Shown in pieces: positions 1 to 7,693 of a DNA stretch of 64,000 nucleotides. The translations under genes were made by a program, and so were the position numbers. The stretch comes from DATLZU01 sp035573855 (GTDB lineage: Bacteria; Nitrospirota; Nitrospiria; Nitrospirales; Nitrospiraceae): positions 1 through 64,000 of the forward strand of contig DATLZU010000043.1 in the NCBI GenBank assembly GCA_035573855.1. The letters are read 5' to 3'. A model generated the notes under the pieces. The model did no database searches and was not told the DNA's origin. It saw only the letters and a list, made by a program, of their open reading frames with translations. Each line of letters begins with the position of its first letter. Position 1 is the stretch's first letter.

Positions 1-144
1 CGCGAGCAGCGACGAATTGAACTGGTCACGCACCAGTGGGACTATGAAGTGCTCTACCTGGTCGATGGTCCTGCCACCCCGGTTCATTGCGGCTCGCCCG
101 AGTTGGGCGAGCGGTGCGAGCATGAACAGAGGATGCCCGTGTAA
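1..144 (+). CDS. 3' end of an unidentified gene
   Basis: The first 144 bases read through from base 1 in frame 1 to a TAA at 142-144, giving a 47-residue C-terminus that starts REQRRIELV and ends EQRMPV. It is charged and soluble, and its reading frame has GC-rich third positions like the real genes around it. The start lies outside the window, so family and function cannot be given. The following lipoprotein start at 122 lies inside this frame, which is consistent with translational coupling. The reading as coding rests on composition and continuity only. Confidence 0.5.
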   Translation, partial: REQRRIELVTHQWDYEVLYLVDGPATPVHCGSPELGERCEHEQRMPV

Positions 145-493
145 CGGCATCGGCGTCTTCGTCCTGCTCCTGTCGCTTGTCACACTTGGCTGCACAAGGG
201 CCTCTGCGCCGCTCGACCTGTCCTCCTCGGATCCCTCGCACGACCAATGGAAAATTGCCAGCAACTACGCTCGCGAAGCCGCTCTGTTTCGAAGCAAGGC
301 GGAGGAATTGGCCGACCGGGTGGCGGTATACGAACGGCTATTCGGGCCGGACTCGGAATGGGTGACCGGCGCGAAGCTGCTGATCGAATACTATCGGAAC
401 GCGGCGGAGGAACGGGAGCGCCTCGCGGACATGCATCTCGAACTCACCGCCGACGGACGCCGATCCCGGGTCGCTGCTCCCGCCTCTCGCTGA
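122..493 (+). CDS. small lipoprotein, unknown function
   Basis: A protein of 123 residues. The frame is open back to 17, but the ATG at 122 gives a proper lipoprotein signal: short basic start, hydrophobic stretch (residues 9-20) and lipobox VTLGC with Cys24. The mature part is helical and rich in Glu, Ala and Arg (for example SKAEELADRVAVYERL), looks like a short coiled coil and has no recognisable domain. The gene ends 17 nt before the SPFH-domain lipoprotein and is probably co-transcribed with it. It is likely sorted to the inner or outer membrane by the Lol system. I do not recognise the family. Confidence 0.6.
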   Translation: MNRGCPCNGIGVFVLLLSLVTLGCTRASAPLDLSSSDPSHDQWKIASNYAREAALFRSKAEELADRVAVYERLFGPDSEWVTGAKLLIEYYRNAAEERERLADMHLELTADGRRSRVAAPASR

Positions 494-510
494 TCTCTAT
501 GGAGGAAGCT

Positions 511-1407
511 ATGTACCACCCTACGACCCATACGCTGCCGTTGATGCTCATTGCAGCCATCATGTCGTTGAGCGCCTGCGCCGGGACCAGCGTCCAGCCG
601 GGCTACCGGGGATTGATGTGGCGTCCGTTTTCAGAGGGACTCTCCCCCGAGCCGTTGAAGGATGGTTTCTACTGGCGGGCACCCTGGAACAGCATTTACC
701 TGTACGATGTCCGGTGGCAGAGTTTCACCGAACACATCGACGCCCTCAGTGCGGATGACCTTCAGGTCCTGATTAAGGCCGCCATCATCGTGCGGCCCAT
801 CCCTGAGGAAGTGTATTTTCTGGCCCATGAGGTCGGCACGGATTTCTATCCGCGTATCGTGAAGCCGGAGTTTCTGGCCGCCGTACGCAGTGTGGTATCC
901 GGCTACAACATGGTGACGGTCCCGGAACGGAGCTCGGAAATCGCCAGCAAGGTGCAGGCGGTGGTAACGGAGAAGCTGAAAGGCCGGCATCTTGAGATCC
1001 AAAGCGTCGCCTTGGCGGACGTGGATTTTCCCCAAATCGTGCTGAACGCCATCGAACAGAAGCAGGCCAAAGAGCAGGAAAAAGAACAAAAGGAATTCGA
1101 GCTGACGATCGCAGCCAAAGACGCCGAAATCGCCCGTACCAGAGCGAAAGGCGAGGGCGATGCGATTCGCATTCGCGCCGAAGGAGAGGCGGAAGGGCTG
1201 CGGATCCGGGCGATCGGCCAGGCGAAGGCCCAGGAGACCATCGCCAAGACCCTGACGCCGGCGTATCTCCAATTCAAGCTCTATGACAGCCCGAACTCAA
1301 AGATCGTGCTGCTGCCGGAGAATTTGAACGTGCCTGTCCTCATCAATCCGGATGCGCCGCCGTCAGGCGCGGGGGAGCGAAACCAGGGTGTTGTGCTGGG
1401 CCGTTGA
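511..1407 (+). CDS. SPFH/prohibitin-domain lipoprotein
   Basis: A protein of 298 residues starting at ATG 511, with a strong GGAGGA ribosome site at 501. It has a lipoprotein signal with lipobox LSAC (Cys23) instead of the usual N-terminal membrane anchor of prohibitins. Residues about 30-190 form an SPFH/Band 7 domain (GLMWRPFSEGL, VDFPQIVLNAIEQKQAKEQE). A long charged helix follows with alternating Lys/Glu/Ala and the repeat IRIRAEGEAEGLRIRAIG, typical of the oligomerising coiled coil of stomatin/prohibitin proteins. Family members form membrane microdomain scaffolds or regulate membrane proteases; the exact role here is not shown. The stop at 1405-1407 touches the next frame, so it may be in one operon with the kinase gene downstream. 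Confidence 0.8.
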   Translation: MYHPTTHTLPLMLIAAIMSLSACAGTSVQPGYRGLMWRPFSEGLSPEPLKDGFYWRAPWNSIYLYDVRWQSFTEHIDALSADDLQVLIKAAIIVRPIPEEVYFLAHEVGTDFYPRIVKPEFLAAVRSVVSGYNMVTVPERSSEIASKVQAVVTEKLKGRHLEIQSVALADVDFPQIVLNAIEQKQAKEQEKEQKEFELTIAAKDAEIARTRAKGEGDAIRIRAEGEAEGLRIRAIGQAKAQETIAKTLTPAYLQFKLYDSPNSKIVLLPENLNVPVLINPDAPPSGAGERNQGVVLGR

Positions 1408-1491
1408 TTGCGGCCCAAGGACCCAGACGGCACTCCTCGGCGGATTGCATCCACCGAGGCGACCAACGACCGACGAGACGACGGCGGCCGC

Positions 1492-3111
1492 GTGATAAAA
1501 GCGCATTGGTTCAACAACATAACGGCTTGGGTCATGATCACCGGGATCGTCGTGGTCTGCCTCGCCATCGTGGTCCTGAATCTGCTCGATCGGCACGTTA
1601 TCGAAGAAGCGGCGGCCCGGAACGTCCACGCCGAATTCCTGCGCGCCGCCTCCTCCGTCAGCCGGTTCATCGGCAAATCGGGCGATATCCGCGATATCGA
1701 CGCACTGAAAGAGGCCTTCGCGGACATTTTTGAGCTTCGCCCTGGTATCCGCCACCTGTCCGTCTTCGAGATCACGCCGACTTCCGGCAAGTTGATCTTC
1801 AGCAGTGATCCGGTGGCGGCGCAACCCGCGCTGAGTGAACGGGAGCGGACCGAGATTGCCGCCGGTCGATCCGTCGCCCAGCTCGATATCTCCACGGAGG
1901 ACCGTGCGTGGCTCATCACCGCTCCCGTCATGGTCGATGGCCGGATTGTCGGAGCGCTGCGCGGCCGGTTTTCGCTTTGGAAATACGATGGGTTGATCAA
2001 ACAAGAAGGACAATTGGCCAAGGATGTCGGGATTGGAGCGGTGCTTGTCACCTGCCTTGTCTTCCTGGCGTTGATCCGGATCAAAGTCCATGGGCCGGTC
2101 CGTCAACTCATTCGCGCCATGCATCAAGCCGAGGCCGGGGATTTGACCACCCTCGCCCCCGTGACAGGTCCCTCGGATCTCCGGGAAGTGGCCGGCCAGT
2201 TTAACCGCATGCTTGAGCGAGTGAGAAACGCAATCGCCGAAAAGGAGCGTCTGTTGAGGGAGGTCCGGGGCTTCAACGACATGCTGATGACGAAGATCGC
2301 GGAGACGCGAGAGGAACTCCAGCGGACCACCCATTTGTTGGTAGAAGCGCGCGTCAAAACCGAACGGACCCAAACGTTGGCGGCTCTCGGCGAACTGTCT
2401 GCGGTCGTGGCGCACGAACTCGGCAACCCGCTCAATGCGATTTCCGGGCATCTCCAGTTGCTGGCCAAAGAACCGAACTCTCCGGCCCGGCAGCGCCACC
2501 TCTCCATCATTCAATCCGAGATCACACGCATGGTTTGCATCATTCGGCACATTTTGGATTCCACGCGTATGCAGGTGAGGACCGCTCCGGTCGATCTGAA
2601 CCGCGTCGTTCAGGAGGTCATGACCCTGATCTTTCCAAACCTTCCCGGACGGCGGATCGTGATGAAAGCCGAATTGGCCCCCGTTCTCCCCTTGATCGCT
2701 GGCGACCAGCGGGCGCTCCACAGCGTGATGTTCAACCTGGCCACCAATGCCGTGCAGGCCATGCCGTGCGGCGGGGAATTGCATATCCGCACGGAGCGTG
2801 TTTTTCGCGGCGCAATCGAGGGGCATGTCATCCTGGCCGGCGGTGGGGACCTGGCGGTCGACGCGGTGCGTCTGACCGTAGCAGACACTGGGCAGGGCAT
2901 CGAGCCGGAACATCTGGCCCGCATTGCCGAGCCCTTCTTCACGACCCGCCAGAGCGATGGGGGGACTGGTTTGGGGCTCGCCATTTGCCAACGGGTGTTG
3001 TCGTCACTTGGCTGCCGGTTAGTGGTGCAGAGCAGGATCGGGCAGGGGACGACATTCGTTGTCGATCTGCCCATTTGGAAGGCATCCGACGCCGAGGAGG
3101 GAGTCGAATGA
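1492..3111 (+). CDS. membrane-bound sensor histidine kinase
   Basis: About 539 residues from the GTG at 1492. The frame is open to a TTG at 1408 right after the previous stop, but those 28 residues are polar and the GTG directly precedes the first membrane helix. Order: TM1 (about 10-32), a periplasmic CACHE-like sensor of roughly 145 residues, TM2 (about 185-207), HAMP, coiled coil, H-box LSAVVAHELGNPLNAISGH with the phosphoryl-accepting His, N-box NLATNAVQAMP, and ATP-lid motifs DTGQGI and GGTGLGLAICQRV. It should autophosphorylate and pass the phosphate to the NtrC-type regulator whose ATG overlaps its stop (ATGA, 3108-3111). The signal sensed is unknown. The layout resembles ZraS/AtoS-type kinases. 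Confidence 0.9.
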   Translation: MIKAHWFNNITAWVMITGIVVVCLAIVVLNLLDRHVIEEAAARNVHAEFLRAASSVSRFIGKSGDIRDIDALKEAFADIFELRPGIRHLSVFEITPTSGKLIFSSDPVAAQPALSERERTEIAAGRSVAQLDISTEDRAWLITAPVMVDGRIVGALRGRFSLWKYDGLIKQEGQLAKDVGIGAVLVTCLVFLALIRIKVHGPVRQLIRAMHQAEAGDLTTLAPVTGPSDLREVAGQFNRMLERVRNAIAEKERLLREVRGFNDMLMTKIAETREELQRTTHLLVEARVKTERTQTLAALGELSAVVAHELGNPLNAISGHLQLLAKEPNSPARQRHLSIIQSEITRMVCIIRHILDSTRMQVRTAPVDLNRVVQEVMTLIFPNLPGRRIVMKAELAPVLPLIAGDQRALHSVMFNLATNAVQAMPCGGELHIRTERVFRGAIEGHVILAGGGDLAVDAVRLTVADTGQGIEPEHLARIAEPFFTTRQSDGGTGLGLAICQRVLSSLGCRLVVQSRIGQGTTFVVDLPIWKASDAEEGVE

Positions 3112-4511
3112 ACAAGAACGCCTGGATTCTTGTGGTGGACGACGATCGACGGAATCTCGAGATGCTGGGGGAAGTGCTCCGCGGCGCCGGGTTCCACATT
3201 GATTTGGCCGAGGGCGGGCAGGAGGCGATCGAACGCTGCGATCTCCGCGAGTACGACGCGGTGATCAGCGACATCAAGATGGCCCCGGTGACGGGAATGG
3301 ATGTGCTGAACGCCTTCCGCCGGACCTCGCCGGAGACGCCCGTCGTGCTGTTGACGGCCTTCGGATCTGTGGACACCGCCATTCTTGCCATGAAGCAGGG
3401 GGCCTTCGATTACATTACGAAGCCGGTCAACCTGGACGAGTTGCTGCTGGTCGTGCGGCGGGCGGTGGACCATTGCCGCCTGGTGCGGGAGCACCGTCAC
3501 CTGCAGAGCGTGTTCACCGAGCGACCCCGCGCGGCGTCCATCATCGGCCAGAGTCGAAAGATGGTGGAAGTGTTCAAACTGATCGGCAAGGTGGCGCGGA
3601 GCAGGACAGCGGTGCTGATCCAGGGCGAGAGTGGAACCGGCAAGGAACTCGTCGCTCGGGCCATCCACGATCACAGCGACCGAGCTGCCCGCCCGTTCGT
3701 CGCCGTCAACTGTAGCGCGATTCCGGACTCTCTCCTTGAAAGTGAATTGTTCGGTCACGTCAAGGGCTCCTTCACGGGCGCCCATGCGTTTCGGCGCGGC
3801 TTAGTGGAGGAAGCCGACGGTGGCACGTTCTTTCTGGATGAGGTCGGCGATCTTTCCCCCGCCGGCCAGGCGAAGTTGCTGCGCGTGCTTCAAGAAGGAG
3901 AGATCAGACGCGTAGGCAGTAACGAAGCGATCTCCGTCGATCTGCGCGTTATCGCCGCCACCCGGCGCAATCTGCAGCAACTGGCGTCCGCAGGACGGTT
4001 CCGCGAGGACTTGCTGTACCGCCTCAACACGGTGACGATGTTCCTGCCCCCGCTCCGCGAGAGGCCAGAAGACATCCCCTTGCTCGCGGAATTCTTCCTC
4101 GCTCGCCACGGCACGGATGACAAGATGGCCGCTGTCACGCTTTCCACGGACGCGATGCAGGCGTTGGTCAAGTATCCTTGGCCCGGCAACGTGCGCGAGC
4201 TGGAACACGTGATCGAGCGGGCGGTGGCGTTGGCGACCCACTCGGTCCTGTCGATCGAGGATCTGCCGCCGGACATTCTGCGGAAAGGCAACGGCACGGG
4301 AGAACAGACGGACGGCTTGCCTGGCACGCTGAACGCGCTGAGACGGGAACACATCCTGTCCACGCTCGAAACTACCCGCGGCAATAAGGAACAAGCGGCG
4401 CGGCTGCTCGGCATCAGCCGGCGCACGCTGTACCGGCTGCTCGACCGCTACGGCCTGACCGAAGCCCGGTCCAACCTCGATCGCGAACCGTCCGGCACCG
4501 CTTCGACCTGA
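3108..4511 (+). CDS. sigma54-dependent response regulator (NtrC/ZraR type)
   Basis: 467 residues, starting inside the kinase stop codon (ATGA). Receiver domain residues 1-120 with acidic pocket VVDDD and phospho-acceptor Asp55 (ISDIKM). Central AAA+ sigma54-interaction domain with Walker A GESGTGKE, the sigma54-contact loop as GSFTGA (the common form is GAFTGA), Walker B FFLDEVGDL and arginine finger region. C-terminal Fis-type helix-turn-helix (EQAARLLGISRRTLYRLL, about 430-455). It should activate RNA polymerase carrying sigma54 after phosphorylation by the kinase encoded immediately upstream. No convincing -24/-12 promoter is visible in the window, so target genes probably lie elsewhere. 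Confidence 0.93.
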   Translation: MNKNAWILVVDDDRRNLEMLGEVLRGAGFHIDLAEGGQEAIERCDLREYDAVISDIKMAPVTGMDVLNAFRRTSPETPVVLLTAFGSVDTAILAMKQGAFDYITKPVNLDELLLVVRRAVDHCRLVREHRHLQSVFTERPRAASIIGQSRKMVEVFKLIGKVARSRTAVLIQGESGTGKELVARAIHDHSDRAARPFVAVNCSAIPDSLLESELFGHVKGSFTGAHAFRRGLVEEADGGTFFLDEVGDLSPAGQAKLLRVLQEGEIRRVGSNEAISVDLRVIAATRRNLQQLASAGRFREDLLYRLNTVTMFLPPLRERPEDIPLLAEFFLARHGTDDKMAAVTLSTDAMQALVKYPWPGNVRELEHVIERAVALATHSVLSIEDLPPDILRKGNGTGEQTDGLPGTLNALRREHILSTLETTRGNKEQAARLLGISRRTLYRLLDRYGLTEARSNLDREPSGTAST

Positions 4512-4788
4512 AACCTCGACTTCGCTTCGTCTGTGTGTCGTCCTGTCCTGGCGTGCCATCCTGGCACATTGGACCGCCCACCATTCCGCGGCTTGCTTTC
4601 CGGTGCGTCGATGAAATGGTCGATGCCTACGGGGTTCCGTAGCCGAAGCGTACGACCACACGGCGTGGCATCGCCCTTGCTGCGGCTCACACATGACCAC
4701 TGCGGCATGAGTCGGATGGTTATCACTGGGCGCAAGGGAGTCGTCGCAAGTCGACCAAGGAAGCAACCGGTCAGAGAGGAGGCGGACT
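4512..4788 (+). other. intergenic region with a perfect inverted repeat
   Basis: No gene is supported here. A perfect inverted repeat GTGCCA-tcc-TGGCAC sits at 4553-4567, about 40 nt after the regulator's stop. The spacer of three bases is too tight for an efficient terminator hairpin and no T run follows. It could be a protein-binding site or a weak RNA hairpin. The last part carries the AGAGGAGG ribosome site of the zinc-ribbon gene. Confidence 0.4.
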
Positions 4789-5004
4789 ATGGCGTGCAGG
4801 CGGTGCGGAGGCTTGGTGGTCGCCGAACTATTTTATGACTTTGAAGAAGAAGGGAGTCGTATGCAATGCCACGGTTCGCGATGCGTGAACTGCGGGTGCA
4901 TCGACGATCCGGTCATCCGCGCCAATCGCCTGCAGCCTCCGCCGGCAGGACGTTCGTCCGCTCGTGGTCTGGCAGCGTGCCAGCGAGTCGCCGTCGTGTC
5001 CTGA
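4789..5004 (+). CDS. zinc-ribbon microprotein
   Basis: A 71-residue protein with a strong AGAGGAGG site 7 nt before the ATG. Four cysteines are placed like a rubredoxin-type zinc ribbon: CRRC at residues 3-6 and CVNC at residues 32-35, with a further Cys at 37. An acidic segment (DFEEEG) lies between the knuckles. The C-terminal third after ANRLQP is unstructured. Small proteins of this plan probably bind zinc; whether this one acts on nucleic acid, proteins or only stores metal cannot be told. It lies between two signalling genes, about 160 nt ahead of the single-domain response regulator. Confidence 0.65.
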   Translation: MACRRCGGLVVAELFYDFEEEGSRMQCHGSRCVNCGCIDDPVIRANRLQPPPAGRSSARGLAACQRVAVVS

Positions 5005-5164
5005 TCCGCCCAGAAGACAGGATCTCGTGAGCGGAAGGAGATGCGGCGGCTGTGCCCCGTCGCGGCGACGCCTCTCTGCCCTCCTGTGGAGGCGTCCTTC
5101 CGCGCACAAGATCCTGGTTTCCTGCGCGGCAAGTGCAAACCCCACTCCTGGAAGGAGGTCACCA

Positions 5165-5578
5165 ATGGATGGTTACGGCAAACGCGTATTGGTGGTGGAG
5201 GACGATGCGGATTCGCGTCAAGTTCTCGCCCTCTTGCTCATCCAAGCCGGCTATAGCGTCTATGAAGCCTGTGACGGCCTGGAAGCGATGAACGAGATGA
5301 AACGGCGACGCTTCGATGTCGTCGTGACCGATTATCACATGCCGCGGCTGAACGGGCTCGAGTTGTTGATGCTGAGCCGGGTGGCCTGGCCGGACCTGCC
5401 CGTGGTGATCGTCTCGGGAGGCCAGAGCGACATGGCCGAGATCGCGGTCCAACGTGGCGCGTTTGCCTGGATTCGCAAACCCTACGAAGGCGCAGTGCTC
5501 CTCGAGGTCGTGAACGAGGCGGCGCGGCGAGCGACGAACGACCGTACGCACGCCGCGTGCGGTCGGTGCTCCGCATGA
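5165..5578 (+). CDS. single-domain response regulator (CheY-like)
   Basis: 137 residues; start fixed by GGAAGGAGGTC just upstream of ATG 5165. A lone receiver domain: acidic pair Asp13/Asp14 in VVEDDAD, phospho-acceptor Asp56 in VVTDYHMP, switch region VVIVSGG and conserved Lys in WIRKPYEG. There is no output domain, so it must act by protein contact or as a phosphate carrier. The Cys-containing tail (HAACGRC) is unusual. Its stop overlaps the ATG of a lipoprotein gene (ATGA at 5575-5578), so regulator and two lipoproteins are translated as one unit; a partner kinase is not adjacent, though the kinase at 1492 is nearby. Confidence 0.88.
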   Translation: MDGYGKRVLVVEDDADSRQVLALLLIQAGYSVYEACDGLEAMNEMKRRRFDVVVTDYHMPRLNGLELLMLSRVAWPDLPVVIVSGGQSDMAEIAVQRGAFAWIRKPYEGAVLLEVVNEAARRATNDRTHAACGRCSA

Positions 5579-6108
5579 GGCCGGTCAGGTTTCTGCCGAT
5601 CAGTTTGCTCCTGGCTTTGGGCGCTTGTCAGACTACGGGCTTCAGAAGCGGGACCGTTCCGTTGGATGACCGGACGTTCATGGGGTTGTGGCGCACTTAT
5701 AGCCACTGCCGGGTCAGCGAGGATGCGGAAGAAACGCGGAATGACGCGCGGCGGCTTAACCAGGCTGTTCGTGCCATGACCCGGCGCGAGGAGTCCTTTA
5801 ACACGCTGCCGGAAGCCCTCCGGGCCCTCATCGAGGAGTCGCCTTCCCGCTTTGCGGTCGATCCCGGAGCGATGGCTGCGGCCTGTGCGCTGCATGCGGC
5901 GCAGGCGGCTCAAACGGCTGGTCGGTATGAGGACGCGCTCGAGCTGCTCCGTTCGGTCAGCGCGTTATCTGAAAAATCCGGGTATGCGTACTACGCCGCC
6001 GAGGCGGAACGAGGTTTGGCCCGGGCTGCACGAGCCCTGTCCGCCAAGGCTGGCGGCTTTCAAGGAGGTGCCGAGGCCCCTCTGCGTCAGGCGACCGTTC
6101 ATCCATGA
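5575..6108 (+). CDS. lipoprotein with helical repeats, unknown function
   Basis: 177 residues, start chosen at the ATG overlapping the response-regulator stop; the frame is open slightly further upstream. Lipoprotein signal with lipobox LGAC (Cys18). The mature part is all-helical: a segment with Arg/Glu pairs (DAEETRNDARRLNQAVRAM) and a TPR-like pair around residues 95-150 (AGRYEDALELLRSVSALSE). TPR-like units suggest protein contact at the membrane. It overlaps the next gene by 4 nt. I do not recognise a named family. Confidence 0.7.
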   Translation: MRPVRFLPISLLLALGACQTTGFRSGTVPLDDRTFMGLWRTYSHCRVSEDAEETRNDARRLNQAVRAMTRREESFNTLPEALRALIEESPSRFAVDPGAMAAACALHAAQAAQTAGRYEDALELLRSVSALSEKSGYAYYAAEAERGLARAARALSAKAGGFQGGAEAPLRQATVHP

Positions 6109-6671
6109 TTCGACGACGATCACCGCTGCCGCAACTAAGCCATGCAGGCGCGTTACGCGAACGATCGGAAGGTTGCGTCCCTTGGTTCCTTCTTGTTTCC
6201 CTGACGCCTCTGGCGTTTGCCTCTTGCGTGACCCTTCAAGTCGAGCCCTTGACCGCGCAACGGTTCGAGCCACGAGCGCACTTCACGGAGATTGACGCGC
6301 TTAAGGCCGAGCCGACCCGGCCGCATGTCAGGCTGGCCCGCATTATCGCGACCTCTCACAGCGCCAGCGAGGACGCATTGCGAGACCGTATTCTTGCCCG
6401 GGCCCGGCAATTGGGCGCCGATGCTGTGGTGCTGGGCAAAGCTGACGTTCTCGAGTCGATGGGGCCGAGTCCGGCCTATCAGTCAACCTTGATCCAGGCC
6501 GGTGCGAACTCGACCCCACTTTTATGGGGTCCTTGGGGTTGGTGGACTCCGTTCTACCTGGATCCCTGGAGTTTCGTGCAAGGCGGCGCGGACCAGACAC
6601 AGTACACAATGTATCTCTCGGGTGTCGCTATCCGGTATGACAGCCCCTCAGCGGAAGAGCGGACGCCATGA
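6105..6671 (+). CDS. GADAVV-motif lipoprotein, copy 1
   Basis: 188 residues; ATG overlaps the previous stop (ATGA). A long N-terminus precedes the hydrophobic segment and a lipobox-like FASC. The core resembles the protein at 9139: PHVRLARI, then a helix and LGADAVVLGKADV, then an aromatic and Gly/Trp-rich stretch (WGPWGWWTPFYLDPW) and a closing strand SGVAIRYDS. Such Gly/Tyr/Trp linkers are common in surface lipoproteins. Two intact copies and one decayed copy of this family lie within 3.5 kb. Function unknown; membership of one family is seen directly from the shared motifs. Confidence 0.7.
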   Translation: MIRRRSPLPQLSHAGALRERSEGCVPWFLLVSLTPLAFASCVTLQVEPLTAQRFEPRAHFTEIDALKAEPTRPHVRLARIIATSHSASEDALRDRILARARQLGADAVVLGKADVLESMGPSPAYQSTLIQAGANSTPLLWGPWGWWTPFYLDPWSFVQGGADQTQYTMYLSGVAIRYDSPSAEERTP

Positions 6672-6825
6672 GCGTTCGCGTTCAAAACTTAAGTTACATG
6701 ACCGTCGAATGAGGGTCATCATCACATGTTGCTGTTTGTCAGTGCCACGAGCCAGGCCGGTACGCAGGTGACGGCCGACAACGTTGAACAGGTCAACAGT
6801 GTGAGAAGGGGCAGAAGAAGGGGGG

Positions 6826-7326
6826 ATGAACGGGATGCGAAGACGGGGACGCAAAATGGGAGCGGGCCTCCTCTTGGGAATCGCCACGCTCCTCATGGGA
6901 TGTGTTGGGACCACTACCGCCAAGCGACAGTCCACCGAGCTTACCGATCCGGTGCTGGGGATGCTCAACAGGGGCATTGTCTCTCTCACGGTCAATATCG
7001 AGCGCGCCGGGAAGCGCATGGAAGAGTTGAAGCAGTTTCCCGATACGCAAGAACCGTTAATTCAGGAACTGCGTGCCATGGATCTCTTAGCTCTCGAACT
7101 GCACCAGCGGCAATGGATCCTGCAGCGCCATCATCTCCAGTTTGCGAAAGCACAGATGCTGGCTGTCAGACAACACCCGACCGAGAAGACCCGATTGCTC
7201 GAGGAATGGACCGCCCATGAGCGGCAGTACGAGCAGGATCTGGAAACGTTCCGGCAGAAGCGGCTGGAGCTGGAGCAGAAACGTCTGAAGGCGGAGGCGC
7301 AACTGATCGAGGCGTCGCTTCGATGA
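6826..7326 (+). CDS. coiled-coil lipoprotein
   Basis: 166 residues with a GGGGGG purine tract directly before the ATG. Lipoprotein signal with lipobox LLMGC (Cys26). The rest is an almost continuous amphipathic helix rich in Leu, Gln, Glu and Arg (ETFRQKRLELEQKRLKAEAQ), so a dimeric coiled coil is likely, perhaps a periplasmic spacer. No catalytic motif. The stop overlaps the ATG of the decayed gene that follows (7323-7326), suggesting that the decayed gene once belonged to the same unit. Confidence 0.65.
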   Translation: MNGMRRRGRKMGAGLLLGIATLLMGCVGTTTAKRQSTELTDPVLGMLNRGIVSLTVNIERAGKRMEELKQFPDTQEPLIQELRAMDLLALELHQRQWILQRHHLQFAKAQMLAVRQHPTEKTRLLEEWTAHERQYEQDLETFRQKRLELEQKRLKAEAQLIEASLR

Positions 7327-7672
7327 GCCGATGCGGGGTACGATGCCCAGTGGCGACTGTCCGATGGAGCAGATTCAATGCTCTGGCACGGCTGGATAGC
7401 CGTTCTGGGAACTCGCCGCGCGGCGCGGGCGCGGTCATGTTCGGCAAGCCGGTGCGTATGTCACGCACCGGCTCGCGACCGAGCCGGTCTCCAATCCATG
7501 GGGATATGACAGTCCCTTCTACAGGCCTGTGTGAGGATCCGATACCTGGTAGGGACGGCGGGTCTAAGGCGGCGACGCCGACAGCCTGGCCGTGCCGTAC
7601 GATCAGCCCATGAACGCAGTGCCGGGAACGGCGATTCGATACACCGGCCTTCAGGCGACTGTCTCGCACTAA
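7323..7672 (+). pseudogene. decayed third copy of the GADAVV-motif lipoprotein
   Basis: No single frame is open, but pieces in different frames match the family at 6105 and 9139 in the right order: RGAGAVMFGKPV (about 7410-7460) against LGADAVVFSQPEV; EPVSNPWGYDSPFYRPV (about 7480-7530) against EPVYSPWGFYGPF; and VPYDQPMNAVPGTAIRYTG (about 7590-7650, ending TAA 7670-7672) against VPYDEAFKMLAGTAIRYVG. The N-terminal signal part is missing. At least two frameshifts separate the pieces. This is direct evidence of a truncated, frameshifted paralogue. Confidence 0.75.
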
Positions 7673-7693
7673 AGCATCGGCGCGGTTGCGATC

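Noticed and set aside
4561..4575. CTGGCACATTG resembling the -24 box of a sigma54 promoter; the same 11 bases occur at 11991
   Set aside because: The -12 TTGC element is missing at the right distance at both places, and neither precedes a well-placed gene start.
4533..4838. Open frame of about 100 codons after the NtrC-type gene
   Set aside because: No ribosome site, Arg/Ser-rich, and it overlaps the better supported zinc-ribbon gene.
6726..6825. Short frame MLLFVSATSQAGTQVTADNVEQV before the coiled-coil lipoprotein
   Set aside because: Too short and without a ribosome site; possibly a relic, but not supportable.
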